A stretch of 64,000 nt of DNA from Antitrichia curtipendula (Eukaryota > Streptophyta > Bryopsida > Hypnales > Leucodontaceae), in the NCBI GenBank assembly GCA_951230915.1, contig OX579638.1, positions 20,664,696-20,728,695 of the forward strand. Reading direction: 5' to 3'. Shown here piece by piece: positions 49,101 through 60,829 of this stretch. The stretch's first letter is position 1. Each line of letters begins with the position of its first letter. The position numbers and the translations under genes are program-made. A model generated the notes under the pieces. That model ran no database searches. It was not told the DNA's origin and saw only the letters and a list, made by a program, of their open reading frames with translations.

Positions 49101-49647
49101 GACAAACTATATTCCTTAATTGCAATTTTGTAGGCAAGAAATGAAAATATACTTGAATTACATACAATTGATCTACTTTTTGGTGGTCTCTTAAAAAGTT
49201 AAATGAATTAATAATTATCTCAACAAATCATGCAATATTCAATATTAATTTTAATTTCTTAATGTACCAATAATTTTCTATAGCTAAAAAGTAAATAAAA
49301 TATGTTCTATTTTATAATAAATTATTCATAATTTGAATTAAATATCGTCAAATATCTCATTTAAAATATTAATATAATTTATTCAATAGATATGATACCA
49401 TTAAGTAGTTTTGTATTGAAACCAAATATGTGTCAAAAATTTCTTAACTTTCATGTATCATAATAATTTATTGAGATTCATTGTGAAACCTAGGTTTAGG
49501 ATTTATATATATCTACATATAGAATTTGAATTTATATACAATATATGCATGTACATTGTATTAAAAAAATTAAATAGACACAAAATTTTAGTTGGGAGGT
49601 ACTTGAGGCTTCTTTGGAGGCACATCAAGTATCTTGGGTAGATACAT
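40165..49647 (-). CDS. RhoGAP-FH1-FH2 formin (class III-like)
   Basis: Formins nucleate and elongate actin filaments; a RhoGAP part suggests a link to Rho/ROP GTPases. Twelve exons fit in phase: 49647-49603 (first, start uncertain), 49189-48970, 48669-48580, 48292-48164, 47221-47011, 46797-46655, 46422-46251, 45952-43396, 41908-41655, 41408-41318, 41024-40782 and 40602-40165, giving about 1530 codons. Exons 2-6 form a diverged RhoGAP domain (FDSHIVAATILLYLEELNGY; LLHRLPPSNYALLKNLMYLF; IINILGPLLL). Exon 8 is a long Asn/Ser/Lys-rich linker, then FH1 proline runs, then the FH2 start (KQLVWDKI). FH2 continues with DLKRAHNVSIQLRSLRIPLP, the 91-bp exon 10 (YYLELLKI), GNHLNGGSFRGAARGFKL and a YFGEP block. 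The exon 7/8 junction has an alternative (a GTAAGG donor in exon 7 with acceptor at 45981). An ATG at 49719 in the same frame is followed by TAA, so I start at 49647. Confidence 0.88.
43047..43299. mobile_element. Tourist-like MITE in a formin intron
   Basis: The 253-bp element has about 32-bp inverted ends with few mismatches (AGGTCATATTCGTTATATTG on the left). It is flanked by TAA at 43044-43046 and 43300-43302. A three-base TAA/TTA target and GGNC-type ends indicate a Harbinger-type MITE. Its ends differ from those of the Harbinger element at 20.3 kb, so that copy is unlikely to be its direct parent. It lies in the 1.5-kb intron between exons 8 and 9. Confidence 0.82.
43968..44036 (-). repeat. 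coding trinucleotide repeat (polyproline of FH1)
   Basis: On the plus strand this is GGT/GGA/GGN repeated, encoding an uninterrupted run of more than 20 prolines in the formin FH1 region on the minus strand. A second, shorter run is at 43675-43706. Profilin-binding length here probably varies between individuals through slippage; that is inference. Confidence 0.9.
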
Positions 49648-49740
49648 TTTAAAATAAAAGAATAAATCTTTATTCTTTGGAGACTTCCATTTCCTAAATT
49701 TTTAACTAGATGGTGCCATCTACAAACAAATATAGAGGAA
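49648..49740 (-). promoter_or_regulatory. formin leader with splice acceptor abutting an ATG
   Basis: On the minus strand TTTGTTTGTAG (acceptor-like) directly precedes ATGGCACCATCTAGTTAA. The ATG at 49719 opens a five-codon frame closed by TAA, in the same frame as the formin start at 49647. Either it is a very short upstream ORF in a leader exon, or a nonsense mutation has removed the original N-terminus. Confidence 0.5.
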
Positions 49741-51039
49741 AATTAAAGGTGAATATGAAGATAAAGATTAAAAAAATAATTGTAATTAAACTTAGAAGGT
49801 AGACATATCCAAAATGAACCCATTCAAATGCAACTTCTGTTGTATGCTCAATTTGTATTCAATTTCATTTTGTTGTAACTTAATGTATTGAAAATTAGAT
49901 TTAGGGGTATATTATGAAAACATTGTGTCAAATTGAAGTTGAAAGGTTTGGAATTGGGTTTAAAAGTGACAATTTAAGAATTCAATGAACACATCAATGA
50001 GATTTGTACATGTGGCAAAGGTTAATTTGTTCATTATTTGTCAATCTAAAAGAATAATTTTGATTATCACTCCAACCATGTAGAGAATTAACGACACTAC
50101 ATTAGCGTCCATATGGATGAAAATTAGGACTAAATCACTACCATGCATGGTAATAAATATCATTAGATACAATAATGAAATGTTATATTATATTTTTGCT
50201 TAGACCACATGTAATGTTTGTGTATATACCCAAAACTTACCAAAATGTGATTTCGATGCCTCTTAATTATATTTTCCTACTGCATTTGCAACTTTCTACA
50301 TAATTCCATCTTTTCTAAGTAATAATAACAAGAAAAAACTCGTACAAAAGGCAGAAAACTTCACAAAATACATAGAAATCAAGTCTACACCATTCTTAAA
50401 GAGACGACTACATATTGAGATGAAGCCACAAGGCAAACGCCTCTCACTCCATCACGTGAGAGATTCAACTTAGAAAATATGAGTCTTAAAAAAAACATGA
50501 AAGATATGGGCTTTGAGGGCTCAAACGAGGTGTCAAAAAACACCGTCGAGGCTTAAACCAAGGTCCAAATCTTCAAAGGCTCCCACAAGGGCTCTTTTGC
50601 ACTCCACGCCTCCTCTCACAACCTCAATCCCTCTAGATAATTTGCACTTGACATGAATCGTGTATTTCACGTGTCAGACATGACAATTTTTCTTGAGAAT
50701 TTATTATTTTTGATAGATTGTAGAAGTATTATATATCAATTTTTTTCAATAAGTGAATGATATTTTTCATTAGCTTTTTGAAATATAAAATTCTTCAAAT
50801 TTTGATTATGCATGTAAAAGTTATGAAATTTTTCGTATAATGAGCTAAAAACTTGATTTTTAGTTTTTTCTTGGGGAATTATTAAGTGCAGCTTTGCAAT
50901 TTGATGTTTGCATTAAGTTTGAATTTGTAGTTGTTAAATTTGATCTTTCTTTGTATTGCAATGTCCTAAGTTGCATAGAATTGGCTTTTGGTAAGGATGA
51001 GATTTTGATTGCTATAAGTAACAAGCTACAACAACAACC
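49741..51039. other. AT-rich upstream flank of the formin gene
   Basis: Promoter elements should lie here for the minus-strand gene, but none could be singled out. A locally G+C-richer stretch at 50440-50640 (GGCTCAAACGAGG, CTCCACGCCTCC) shows no gene. Confidence 0.4.
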
Positions 51040-52330
51040 AACAATCTCCAACCATTGTTCAAGAGTCCAACACCCCCATCTTCAGCAAATCAAACCTTTG
51101 AGTATCCAACCATGTATCCTATGCAACCCATGCCTCACACAAAAAATGAATTCTTTTATTTGGGAGGCATACAATTCATTGGCAAATTTGATCATGACTT
51201 AATCTTTGGCCAAGAACAACATAATGACGGGAGATTCCAGTTGCAAAGAGTTTGAGGAAGATGACTTTGATAACAATGTTTACACTTTTGAAGGTGTCAA
51301 AACATTGGAGGAATTATGGTGGCTGCCACAAATGCTTTATGCTCTACTTCAAATTTGAAGTCTTGGCAAAGCAAAGGAGACAATGTCAAGAGCAATCTGG
51401 TGCACAATTTTGCCTATAAGACCATATACATGTTTTTATGAATTTGGAGGGGTGAAATGTGATGGTGGGGGAGGTGATCAATAGATATGAGTGATTGGAT
51501 TTGGAAAGGGGAGTTAGAAACATACCTTGAGAGTAATTCAATAGATTGTGACGGATGTTAGGGCATGGGGTTTGGAAATGGAAATGTTTTTGAAGTTCTA
51601 AATTTCTATGGTGAGGGGTCTAGTACGACAGCACAATGGCATAAATGTGGAGATGAAGAGTACTTCAACCTCACACCATACATTATGATATTAGCAATGA
51701 GATGAAATTAGAATATGCAACACTCAAATATCATTAAGAAGAGGAAGAGGACAATGGTGGTGATATTGGAGATACAAATAGCATCAAATATGTGTATTGT
51801 GATTCTATGGGGAATCAAATTTTTATTACATATGACCCCAAATTCATGAAAGTTACTAGGATTTTGAGGCCTAATATTTGTTGGTGCTATTTTTCAAATT
51901 TCTAAATTTTAATTAATATTTTTTGTCCATCTTGGGTTTTATGGAAAATTGTTGTAGAGATAAACCGGTATGCCATGGCAATCGATGTGGATGGAAGGAG
52001 TGAAGGAGGGGCATTGGAAGAATTTTATTGCGTTGGAGTTGAAAGTCTTCATTGCCATTATTTTATACATGGACATGAAGTGACAACCCAATGCAAGAAC
52101 ATATTGGTACAAAGGAGGTTCAATTTTTCATTGGCCAACTATCTCCAAATTCATGTTCAGGAATTGTTTTGAAATTTTGATAAAAGACTTGCATCCAAAT
52201 GATCCAATCAAAAAATAGATGAGAAAGAGAAGTCAAAGGCGCGTTGTCATAAAGTTTGTGAGTGGGTTTGAAATGACACAAAGCCCTATGTTGTTGTAGG
52301 GAATTTATTTGAGGTGTCTTGAAGTACTTT
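51040..52330 (+). pseudogene. unrecognised coding-like remnant
   Basis: This block has more codon-like composition than its surroundings and several partial frames that could be joined. One around 51740-51880 reads KYVYCDSMGNQIFITYDPKF; another at 51975-52172 includes HYFIHGHEVTTQCKNILVQR. Stops and frame changes separate them. I do not recognise the family. It could be a decayed gene or an internal piece of a retrotransposon. Confidence 0.3.
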
Positions 52331-52648
52331 TTTTTTCTTTACATGCAATTAATTATTTTTAAATATATCCCAAATCTTCTTTTCCTAAATATATTTTCTT
52401 TCTGTTGCTTACAAGTTAACAATGTCTACTTTTAGCTTTTATAACTTCAAAACCCTATTTCCAAACAATGTGAATTTTAGGCACCACTTTATGTATCTTG
52501 TGAAAAAACTAGATAAAATTTTTTTGTATCATTATAAGTTACTATCCATGTGTAGTAACAAGGTTACCACAATTGATTTATAAATTATTATTCCTACTTT
52601 ACAACTTCTTTCCTTGTTGCTATTCTATCCATAACTAATTGAGATTAA

Positions 52649-53389
52649 TCCCTAAAGTCTCCAAACCATTTTTCTATCAAAAAACATTCAAAACTGCCAT
52701 TTCTATTATAAAGAGAAAAAAACTTTTAAAATTGTTTTTTTGCATATGTATTTGTAGGATCTTTTAACAGACTAGTGTAAAAATGTGAGGAAGAAATTTT
52801 AGAAACGTTAACCACATATATTGTAAGATACTTGCAGTTAAAGTGAAGAAAGAAAGTTTTTCTGTACCTTGCTCAACTAGATTTTTTGGCTTTAAATCTC
52901 CTTAGCTTAAATTTTTGCAATTATCATTTTGGATTTCTAAATTTTGATGTTTAGCAATTGACTTGAGAATCCACAATTTAAAAAATAGCACTTCATTCTT
53001 GCTCTTAAAAAAATTATTAAGTAGAAATAGGTTAAAATTTAAAAAACAAACTAAACCATTAATAGCTCTAAGATGGAATTAAAACACTCTAATTTCAATG
53101 GTGAGATTATTTTAGCAAAAATCTTAACCTTGTGAATCTATTTTTATTGAAAAATTATGAAATTGGATTTACAAATGACTCCTACAAGTTATTTTTCACT
53201 AGAATTGGGGCTTATTAGGCCATAATTTTTGCTCTCAATAATCAATTGAAATAAAATTTATATTTCTAGAAAGCTAATATATTTTTCTATCTTCAAAATT
53301 TAAAAAAAAAAATCACAACAAATATTGAGACCATGCAAGCCTATCCAAAATCCATTTTGTCACATGAGAGAACAATAGTCCTTTAGGGG
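52649..53389 (+). mobile_element. TTAA-family element, older copy
   Basis: The 741-bp element begins TCCCTAAAGTC beside TTAA (52645-52648) and ends GTCCTTTAGGGG beside TCAA (53390-53393), a mutated target copy. Its interior parallels 38597-39514 with more substitutions and deletions. No coding capacity. Confidence 0.8.
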
Positions 53390-53637
53390 TCAAGTCCAAA
53401 GCTCATGAAATTTTTATAGGATACTAATGAAGAGGTAAGTTATATGCTCATCAAATTTCATAACCATTTAATGAAATAGCTTTGAGATATGCTCCTTCAA
53501 ATGCCATTGCCTTAGATTCAATAGATACTACCCATAGACATCTTTCACTTTAATGTTTTGTAACCAATGATTTATAAATTATAATACGTCCAAATTTTTT
53601 TTGCCAGTAATATATCTTGGTTAAAACAAAACTTTAA

Positions 53638-54441
53638 CCCCTAAAGGACCATTTGTCCCTTCGGAGGATAAATGGGATTTCGGGCACGTACCTACAATCT
53701 CATTTTTTTTCCTAATTTTTTGAAACTTTTTTTGAAGATAGAAAAATTGATTAGTAGCAAAAAAAAAATTTAATTAAATTTTTTTTTCATATGTTAATTT
53801 TTGTCTACATGGAAAGCTTTGATTCATTCTATTTGGATTTGTTATGAGAAAATTATGGACAATCTTGTTTTTAGAGCATCTTTTTGAAAAAATGAATTGT
53901 AGGATTCATTTTTGAATGCAATTTTTACAATTTTTAAGAAAATAAAATTTCACATGGTTTAGTTTTCTTGCTAGAACAATCTCACCATTGGAATTAGTGC
54001 ATTTTTATTCCATTTTAGAGATATTGATAATTTAGATTTTTCTTCTATCTTGTACCTACTTCTACTTAACAATCTTTTTAAGTATGAAAATAAATTTTTT
54101 TGAATTTTTTTTTCCTAGACTCTCAACTCCATTCTCCACCTTAAAGATTTAAAGCTCAAAACTCTATAGTGCAAAAAATTAAAGTTAAGAAGGTTCACAG
54201 TCAAATAATCTAGTCTTACAATGTGCTAAAAAAACTTGTTTTTTTCACTTTAAATCCATGTATCTTGCAATCTGTGCAGTCAAAAATTTTGAAACTTTTT
54301 CCACACGTTTTTATACTAGTTAGGTGTAAGATCCTACGATTACTTGTGCAAAAAAGACATTTTTCAAATGTTTTTCCTCTTTGTGGTAGAAATGGCAATT
54401 TTGAGTGTTCTTTGGCAGAAACGGTCTTGGTCCTTTAAGGG
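53638..54441 (-). mobile_element. TTAA-family element, intact ends
   Basis: The 804-bp element begins CCCCTAAAGGACCA, ends TGGTCCTTTAAGGG, and is flanked by TTAA at 53634-53637 and 54442-54445. It has opposite orientation to its neighbour at 52649-53389, from which it is separated by only about 245 bp. It shows the empty site for the CACTA MITE found in 15987-16817. Confidence 0.86.
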
Positions 54442-54445
54442 TTAA

Positions 54446-55664
54446 AATCTCAATTGAAATGGAAACACCAATAGTGCACAATAACTGGAATATCCATTGT
54501 CAAAACTATTTCTTTTATAAATAACAGAACTCACACACACTAGTTTGCACAAAATGCAATCCTCACCCTCACTACCCACCAAAATTCACCCACATCCTGC
54601 AAAAGTCTCAAAGATCTCAATGAGCAACAAGCTCACCTTTAAATACTTTCAAAAATATTCCCAACCCTCTTTGACTAACCACCACCTAACCCTAATTTAT
54701 GACTAATCCTATCGACCAACTCATTCATCCAACTAACTACACCTTCACATGCAATTAACCAACTAGAGCATGAATAACACTAATACCATCTAATGCAACA
54801 CCTACTACTACTCTTAAGCTCAAACAAAGATAAATATCAATTAAGTGGTATCAATTTTGAGGCAAAGTGGCTTATGTAGGGAGAGTATTTAGATATCACC
54901 ATCTCATTTGGAGTAAATAACATGCATGCGGCATGTGGATGATATCAAGTAGTCATGGGCATCTTGCACTTGTTTGATACGTTCAAACAAATGCTGGTGG
55001 CATTGAGTTTCCTCTTCCCTCATTTATGCAAGCATTGTTTATACCTCAAAGATGCAATCACACTCTAGGTGAAAATTAAACATAAATAATTGAGGAGGGT
55101 ACATGTGTCATTTTTCCATTAGTTAAGAGAATGAGACAAGTGCTTGTAAAATATCCAACCCCACCCCATAATTATATTTTCTAAAAGTTATTTGGACTGC
55201 AAATGATTTGGGTCATTAAATGTAAGTATTTCATATATATTTGTATAATGTGTATTCATATTTTATATAGATATGTATGTATTTTATATGTTTCCTTACG
55301 TATTCTATACATATTTAGTTTTATATATCCATATTCCGTATTCCATAACCCTAAACCTAATCTTCTCAATAACCAAGATCGTCTCTCATGATCAATGGCG
55401 ATTGTCCACAATTGTTTACTTTTTTAATTGGAGATCAACGACATTGGAGAGGGGGGAATTTTTTTGAATTGAGATCAACAGCTCTAGATTTTCTAACTAG
55501 AAGAGGAGAAGGGGGAGAATTGCACAAACACAAATTGTTTGCATCTTTGAGTGCATAGTCAATATGTATGCAAATATGTATGTCATTTATTTGGACAAGT
55601 GTAAGACTCAGGGGGTATACTTAGTTCTATTATAACAATCCACATGCGAACAAGTGGTTTCTAA
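54446..55664. other. intergenic DNA, no gene seen
   Basis: The plus strand of 54520-54850 is markedly C-rich and G-poor (many ACC, CTAACC and CACTA words). This is unusual here but has no recognisable motif array. 55200-55330 is rich in TATATGTAT words. Confidence 0.45.
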
Positions 55665-56125
55665 TAACTATAATTTCAACTTAAAATTTTGAGCATTGTT
55701 TAATAATGACTAGGTTCTATTGCCAAAATTTACAACTCAAATAAAATATGAAATGATTTCTAGAGGAGGTTGAAAATGAACTAAAATGGCATGTTTTTCA
55801 ATTCAAACAATTATAGAGAACACATTTACATGACCATTGAATCAATATTCAACTCAAAATGAGCTTTCAATAGAGAGTTATTTTTAGGAATTTTTTATTC
55901 ATTTTTTAGACAATTTTTTCTTATATAATATAGGGGTGTGAAAGTTATTTTTCAGTTCTACAGTGTATATTTTTACTTCAAATATTTGTAACTAATTATT
56001 ATTAACAAACAAAAATATCAATAATTCAAAACATAAACTTTCAAAGTAGGAAAATCTATTCATATTTATTTTATATTGTTTTATTTAAAATTCAAAAAGT
56101 ATATAGGGGGGCCAAAGTTTTGTTC
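55665..56125 (+). repeat. dispersed repeat, copy 2
   Basis: Diverged direct copy of 185-640; see that entry for shared landmarks. The two copies lie 55 kb apart in the same orientation. Confidence 0.8.
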
Positions 56126-56214
56126 GCACGTGGTTTCTAATGGATACTCTAGGCAAACTCCCCAAGGTGTAAGATGAACAATCCTCCTCGTCATTTAATG
56201 ATACATTTACAATT

Positions 56215-56544
56215 TTGAACTCAATTGTGCTAAGTATACATAAAAAACAAATGTGCCAAGAGAATGTGTCAACACCTTACTATACGTTTATATGTTATCC
56301 CACAATTAGGACATTGCAAAAGGCTTGTGTAGTATGCAACAACACGTTGACTCCAATGACAAGGCCTAAGACATATTGTCCAGCACATGGCAACAAATTT
56401 ATTGATTGGCTGAAAGAATGCTTTCAAATTTATTATGAAAAACTCCGTTCAGTAGCCATATATGAAATGAGTTTATTTCGTACACTCCATTCTGCAAATA
56501 ATGTGTGTCTTGTATTTTTGAAGATTTCAAAATACTTTAGCTAA
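56215..56544 (+). other. open frame of 109 codons with Cys/His cluster, unrecognised
   Basis: The frame includes CVVCNNTLTPMTRPKTYCPAHG, where two Cys pairs or Cys/His could bind zinc. No family was recognised, no splice partners are evident and the rest is low in information. It may be a fragment of a transposon protein or chance. Confidence 0.25.
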
Positions 56545-56959
56545 TTTGGGTGAAGGGATTCTATTTTGGAAGTGTTTTTTTCCTAGCTTCAACTAAGGAG
56601 TAAGGACCCATAATCACCACTTATTATTATTGAGAATAATTGCTACTATTAAATATAATAAACTTATATTGAATCTTATTATTAACTGAAAGGAAATTCT
56701 AACACACTTTAACATTCATTATTTGATCATCATATAAATAAATCATGAATTTTTGAAGTAGTGTGTCTACCTTCTACAACATGTGAATTTTCCTCTAAAA
56801 TATTGTGTTTTGGATGTACAAAGAAGGGCCATGGATGCCATGGAGTGAACATGGAGAACCCAATTGAGGGAGTAATGTAGAATCAAAGTTCCTAATGATG
56901 GAGAAGTGAGGGAGCACAACATGAAATATTGGGAGAGAAAAAGGAAACATAATGGGACT

Positions 56960-57538
56960 TAATTTTGGAAGGGTATCCAATGTCCTCGGCACCAGGATGA
57001 TGACATTGGGTTTCAAATTTCTATAGAATTTAAAGCTTTTTGTGAAGAATATAATTTTTTTTGTATCTAAGACTGAGATTCTTGAATTTGAAAATATGTA
57101 AAAAATGAATTTGCAAAAATGATTAGTGTATTGTTGTTTCTTTTCACATCCTTGCATAGTAATTTTTTTTTAAATATCCTCTACTTCTTTGTTACTTTCA
57201 AGTTTGGTGGAGATATGCATAGCATGTTCTTCAATATGGTAGATTTTTTAATTCAAAGTCCATAGTAGAAAAAATTCTACAAATGGCAGTCAACTCCATC
57301 TAAAATTCTCGGATAGGGTCCAAAAAATGAATTTTTTTTTTCTCACTTCATTTGCTAATATCTTGAAATCCATGAGATCAAACTTCAAGAATTTTGTCCA
57401 CATGTTTATATACAAGTGTAGGGCAAGATTCTACAATTCAATACTCAAAAATTCAATTTCCATCTTTTTGGACCAATATAGTAGAAATGACAATTTTTTG
57501 TGGATTTTGATGGAAAAAAGTTCTTGGACATTCAAAGG
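56960..57538 (-). mobile_element. TTAA-family element, left end unclear
   Basis: The right edge reads TTCAAAGG followed by TTAA (57539-57542). 57260-57538 aligns with the right part of 53638-54441 (ATATCTTG followed by AATC; then AGATTCTACAATT; then GTAGAAATGACAATTTT). The left boundary is approximate. Confidence 0.55.
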
Positions 57539-57542
57539 TTAA

Positions 57543-58775
57543 AAAAATCATACAATTGTGGCATCTTGTAATTTCAAAGAAATCAAAACAAGTCATGGCA
57601 TCTTCAACGGAATAGGAGTGTAGTTCCTTCAAAGTCGACAATGCCCCCATGGGTGTTGGAAATTTGACAAATGGACCAAAAATGACATATTAAACCAAAA
57701 AAAACGATTTTTAATCACAGACCAAGTCAATAGAACTATTTTTTTTTTTATTGCACACTCACCATTATATTTGTAAATATAGTGACAATCTTTTGATTAA
57801 TATGATCATAGAAAAGACTCAATGTATGGTCTTTAACGTAAATCTTTAAAACCTCAAAAGGTCCTTGCATCCTCAAACTAGATACTCTTTAGTCAACTCA
57901 ATTCTAGCTCTCAGGGGGGCAGTGGGCGGTAGTAGTAGAAAACTATGTGCAAACAAATGATAGAGTGCCTAAAAATTATTTGAGATAAAAATTATAATTT
58001 GTTTTTATATACTATAGGGTACAAAAATGCCATGCCATATTTTCAAACTACTATAGGGTATAGAAAAATAGGTTCAATTAGAAAAAAAATAAGACCTAGG
58101 ATACCCCCCTTTTTATTCTTTTTTTTGACCAAAAGTATTAAATGTTGTTGCCTTGTGAGTGGCATATGCAAAGTGTTCAATAATTTTATATACTTCACTA
58201 ATTTCTATAATAGACATTGGTTGGCTTTTGATGTCATTTAATTTTGGAAATTGGCGGTTCCTATTCCGGGCCCTTTGTTCGTTGTTCCGGCTGTTCAGGG
58301 TTCAGGATCCGCTCTGGAGTTTGGGGATTGCTTAGTCTGTCTTTTCTACTATCTTTGGTTTAGGGTTGCTGTTCTATATTTGCAAATTGAAGGTGCAAGG
58401 GTTGTGAGGAAGATACAATAGTAGTATTGACTACACTTTTATGTTAAGATATAATTGTAAGTAGTCATTAGTAGGGGAAAGAAAAGAAAGTTTGAAAGAA
58501 ATTTATTATAGGACAAAAATGGTAGTAGAATTTTTTTTTAATCTATATTATTATATCATTTATTCATATCAATTTAGAATTATAAGTAATGCAAGCCCTT
58601 TCTCTAATAATCCAAAGTAGAAAATTATATAATGATAGCATGTTTAAAATTTTAAAAATAATATAATACCTTCCTAAAAAATACTTGATGTTTGCACCTA
58701 TCTCCTTAGTTTTTTTACACATTGTTCCCCTTCCTCAAGTTCTAGCTTTCAAAAATTTTGTTTTTTGTTTATGAT
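57543..58775. other. intergenic DNA, no gene seen
   Basis: No domains or paired repeats were recognised. A short G+C-richer patch lies at 58250-58340 (CCGGGCCCTTTGTTCG) without coding support. Confidence 0.45.
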
Positions 58776-58779
58776 TTAA

Positions 58780-59628
58780 TCCTAAAGGTATTCAATATTT
58801 TTAGGCCCAAAACTACTTCAAAGTACTTAAATCCAAAGCAAGGCAAAAGTCTTCATCTATGTTTATTCATTAAAAAATCTACCCATAGGATCCTTTAGTT
58901 AACTTGTTAGAATACACCTTTCTAAGATTTCAAAATAAGAATCCTTACTAAATGCATGAGCAAGTTGCTTGAATTTCAAAAAGAAGTATTTTCAACTCTT
59001 CCCAAATGGTTAGATTTCATCTTTCAAATTTTTTACACAAAATGTATAGATCCTACAACTTGTTACTCTCTATAATATATTCAAGAAGTAAGTTGGGAAT
59101 ACATATGCAAAATTTTAAACAAAAATATTTCATATTCATGCTTGAAAAAAATAGTAAGTAGAAAGAAGTAGAGTATGATTTGAAATACTAAATTGTTAAG
59201 AATTTAGTAATGGAATTGAAAAATGCCAATCCCACTAGTTGTAACATTGTAATAAACAATCTATATTCTATAATTTTTTTTTTTTCAAAAGTCTCTTTAA
59301 TTTTCACTAACTACACGCAAACTAAAACTCCTCATAACTATCATCTCATTAATCAAAATGAAATGATTCAAAGCTTTCCATTTATGTATAAATCTTGAAA
59401 ACTGATTTCAAATTTTCTTTTTTTTAATTCTCAAGCAATGAAATTTACATGTAATGCAATAACTTTTTAACCATGTAGTTAAAAGTTATGAAAATTGTTG
59501 CACTTTAAAGCTACTCTTTGGGTATATTTTGTTTGAAAATTTCAAAGGAAAAACAAAACAAATTCCATTTGTAGTGAGCTGCCCCTAATCATTACATTTC
59601 CAAAATATGGTGTTTGGACCTTTAAGGC
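58780..59628 (+). mobile_element. TTAA-family element, third subfamily
   Basis: The 849-bp element begins TCCTAAAGGTATT, ends GGACCTTTAAGGC, and is flanked by TTAA at 58776-58779 and 59629-59632. Pieces of the same subfamily occur at 4735-4941 and, inverted, at 6690-7382. No coding capacity. Confidence 0.75.
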
Positions 59629-59632
59629 TTAA

Positions 59633-60779
59633 ATTAAGGAGATAAAGTCTAAGAAGTTTAGTTTCTACACCATTTTAAACATTTAAAATTCCAAAAATTT
59701 AATGAATCCTTGCAATTACAGATTTAAGGTTACCATGAACTAAAGTCCAAATTATACAATATTGGGTGTTTTTCATTTTTTTTAATATTTCAAATACTTT
59801 ATCAATTTAAATTAAAAAATTACAGATTCATCTTCCAACCATTGTTTTGAAAAAAAGTATTTTGGATTATTATAATATTGTTATAATATTGAATATAATA
59901 GAATTGATATACTTTACTTTACACATTGCACAGTAATAAACTATAATAATTTGAATTTTCCACTGATTTGTTGAAAAAATAAAAATCTACAGAAAAAGAA
60001 GATTCTCATGTAAAATATATCATAATTTTATCTATAAATCATATTTACAAATGCTAAATTTAGATTGATAGTGGTAAATTGACTTGTAAGTCATAGCTAA
60101 AGATGTTTTGAGTGTAAAAACTAAAATAATTACTTAGAAAACTATTCACATTCTTCTTCCTTGTTGCTTGTTGTATCTTAAGAAAAAGTTTCAAATTAGT
60201 TGGATGTCTTTTATTACATTTATCAAATTTCTTTCACTTTTAATTGTAAAATTATATAACAACAAATTTTGTGCAAGACTAGTAGACATTTTGATGAGCA
60301 TCATATAGTTTTATTATTAAAATATTTGAGAACAAAGCTTGAATATATTCTAAAAGGCTAAATTGAATATAGAAATGATGTTTGAGCACATGACATTGAA
60401 ACTAGTTTTGAAGGGGACAATATACATTCACTTTAATTACTATTGCTACATTTAATTTTATTATATACACTATTTGTCTAATTGAAGCATGATTAAAATC
60501 AAAATCTCTTAAAATTTGTTGTCTTGCTAGGGTAGCTTTTTGATACTACAAATATCTTTTCTCACATGCTTCACATGGATTTTGGATTCAAAAATTTTAC
60601 AACCACTAACATTTTACTTCATAAGCATTTGTCAATGTGAGAAAGTTTCTTGTGTGTTGATAGCAAGTTTTTATAGAGCTCTCCCAACAAACTTTTTGGA
60701 GATAAATGTGAAAATTTGTCCTCTATTTTATAATGATTAATAATAGTGTGTTTCTTATCTATTACAGGTTTGGGGCTTT
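59633..60779. other. AT-rich intergenic DNA, no gene seen
   Basis: Nothing recognisable before composition shifts to higher G+C at about 60830, upstream of STN7. Confidence 0.5.
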
Positions 60780-60829
60780 GGTTCCAAATATGAATTTGAC
60801 CATAGTTAGTTTATTATAAACTTGGTCTT

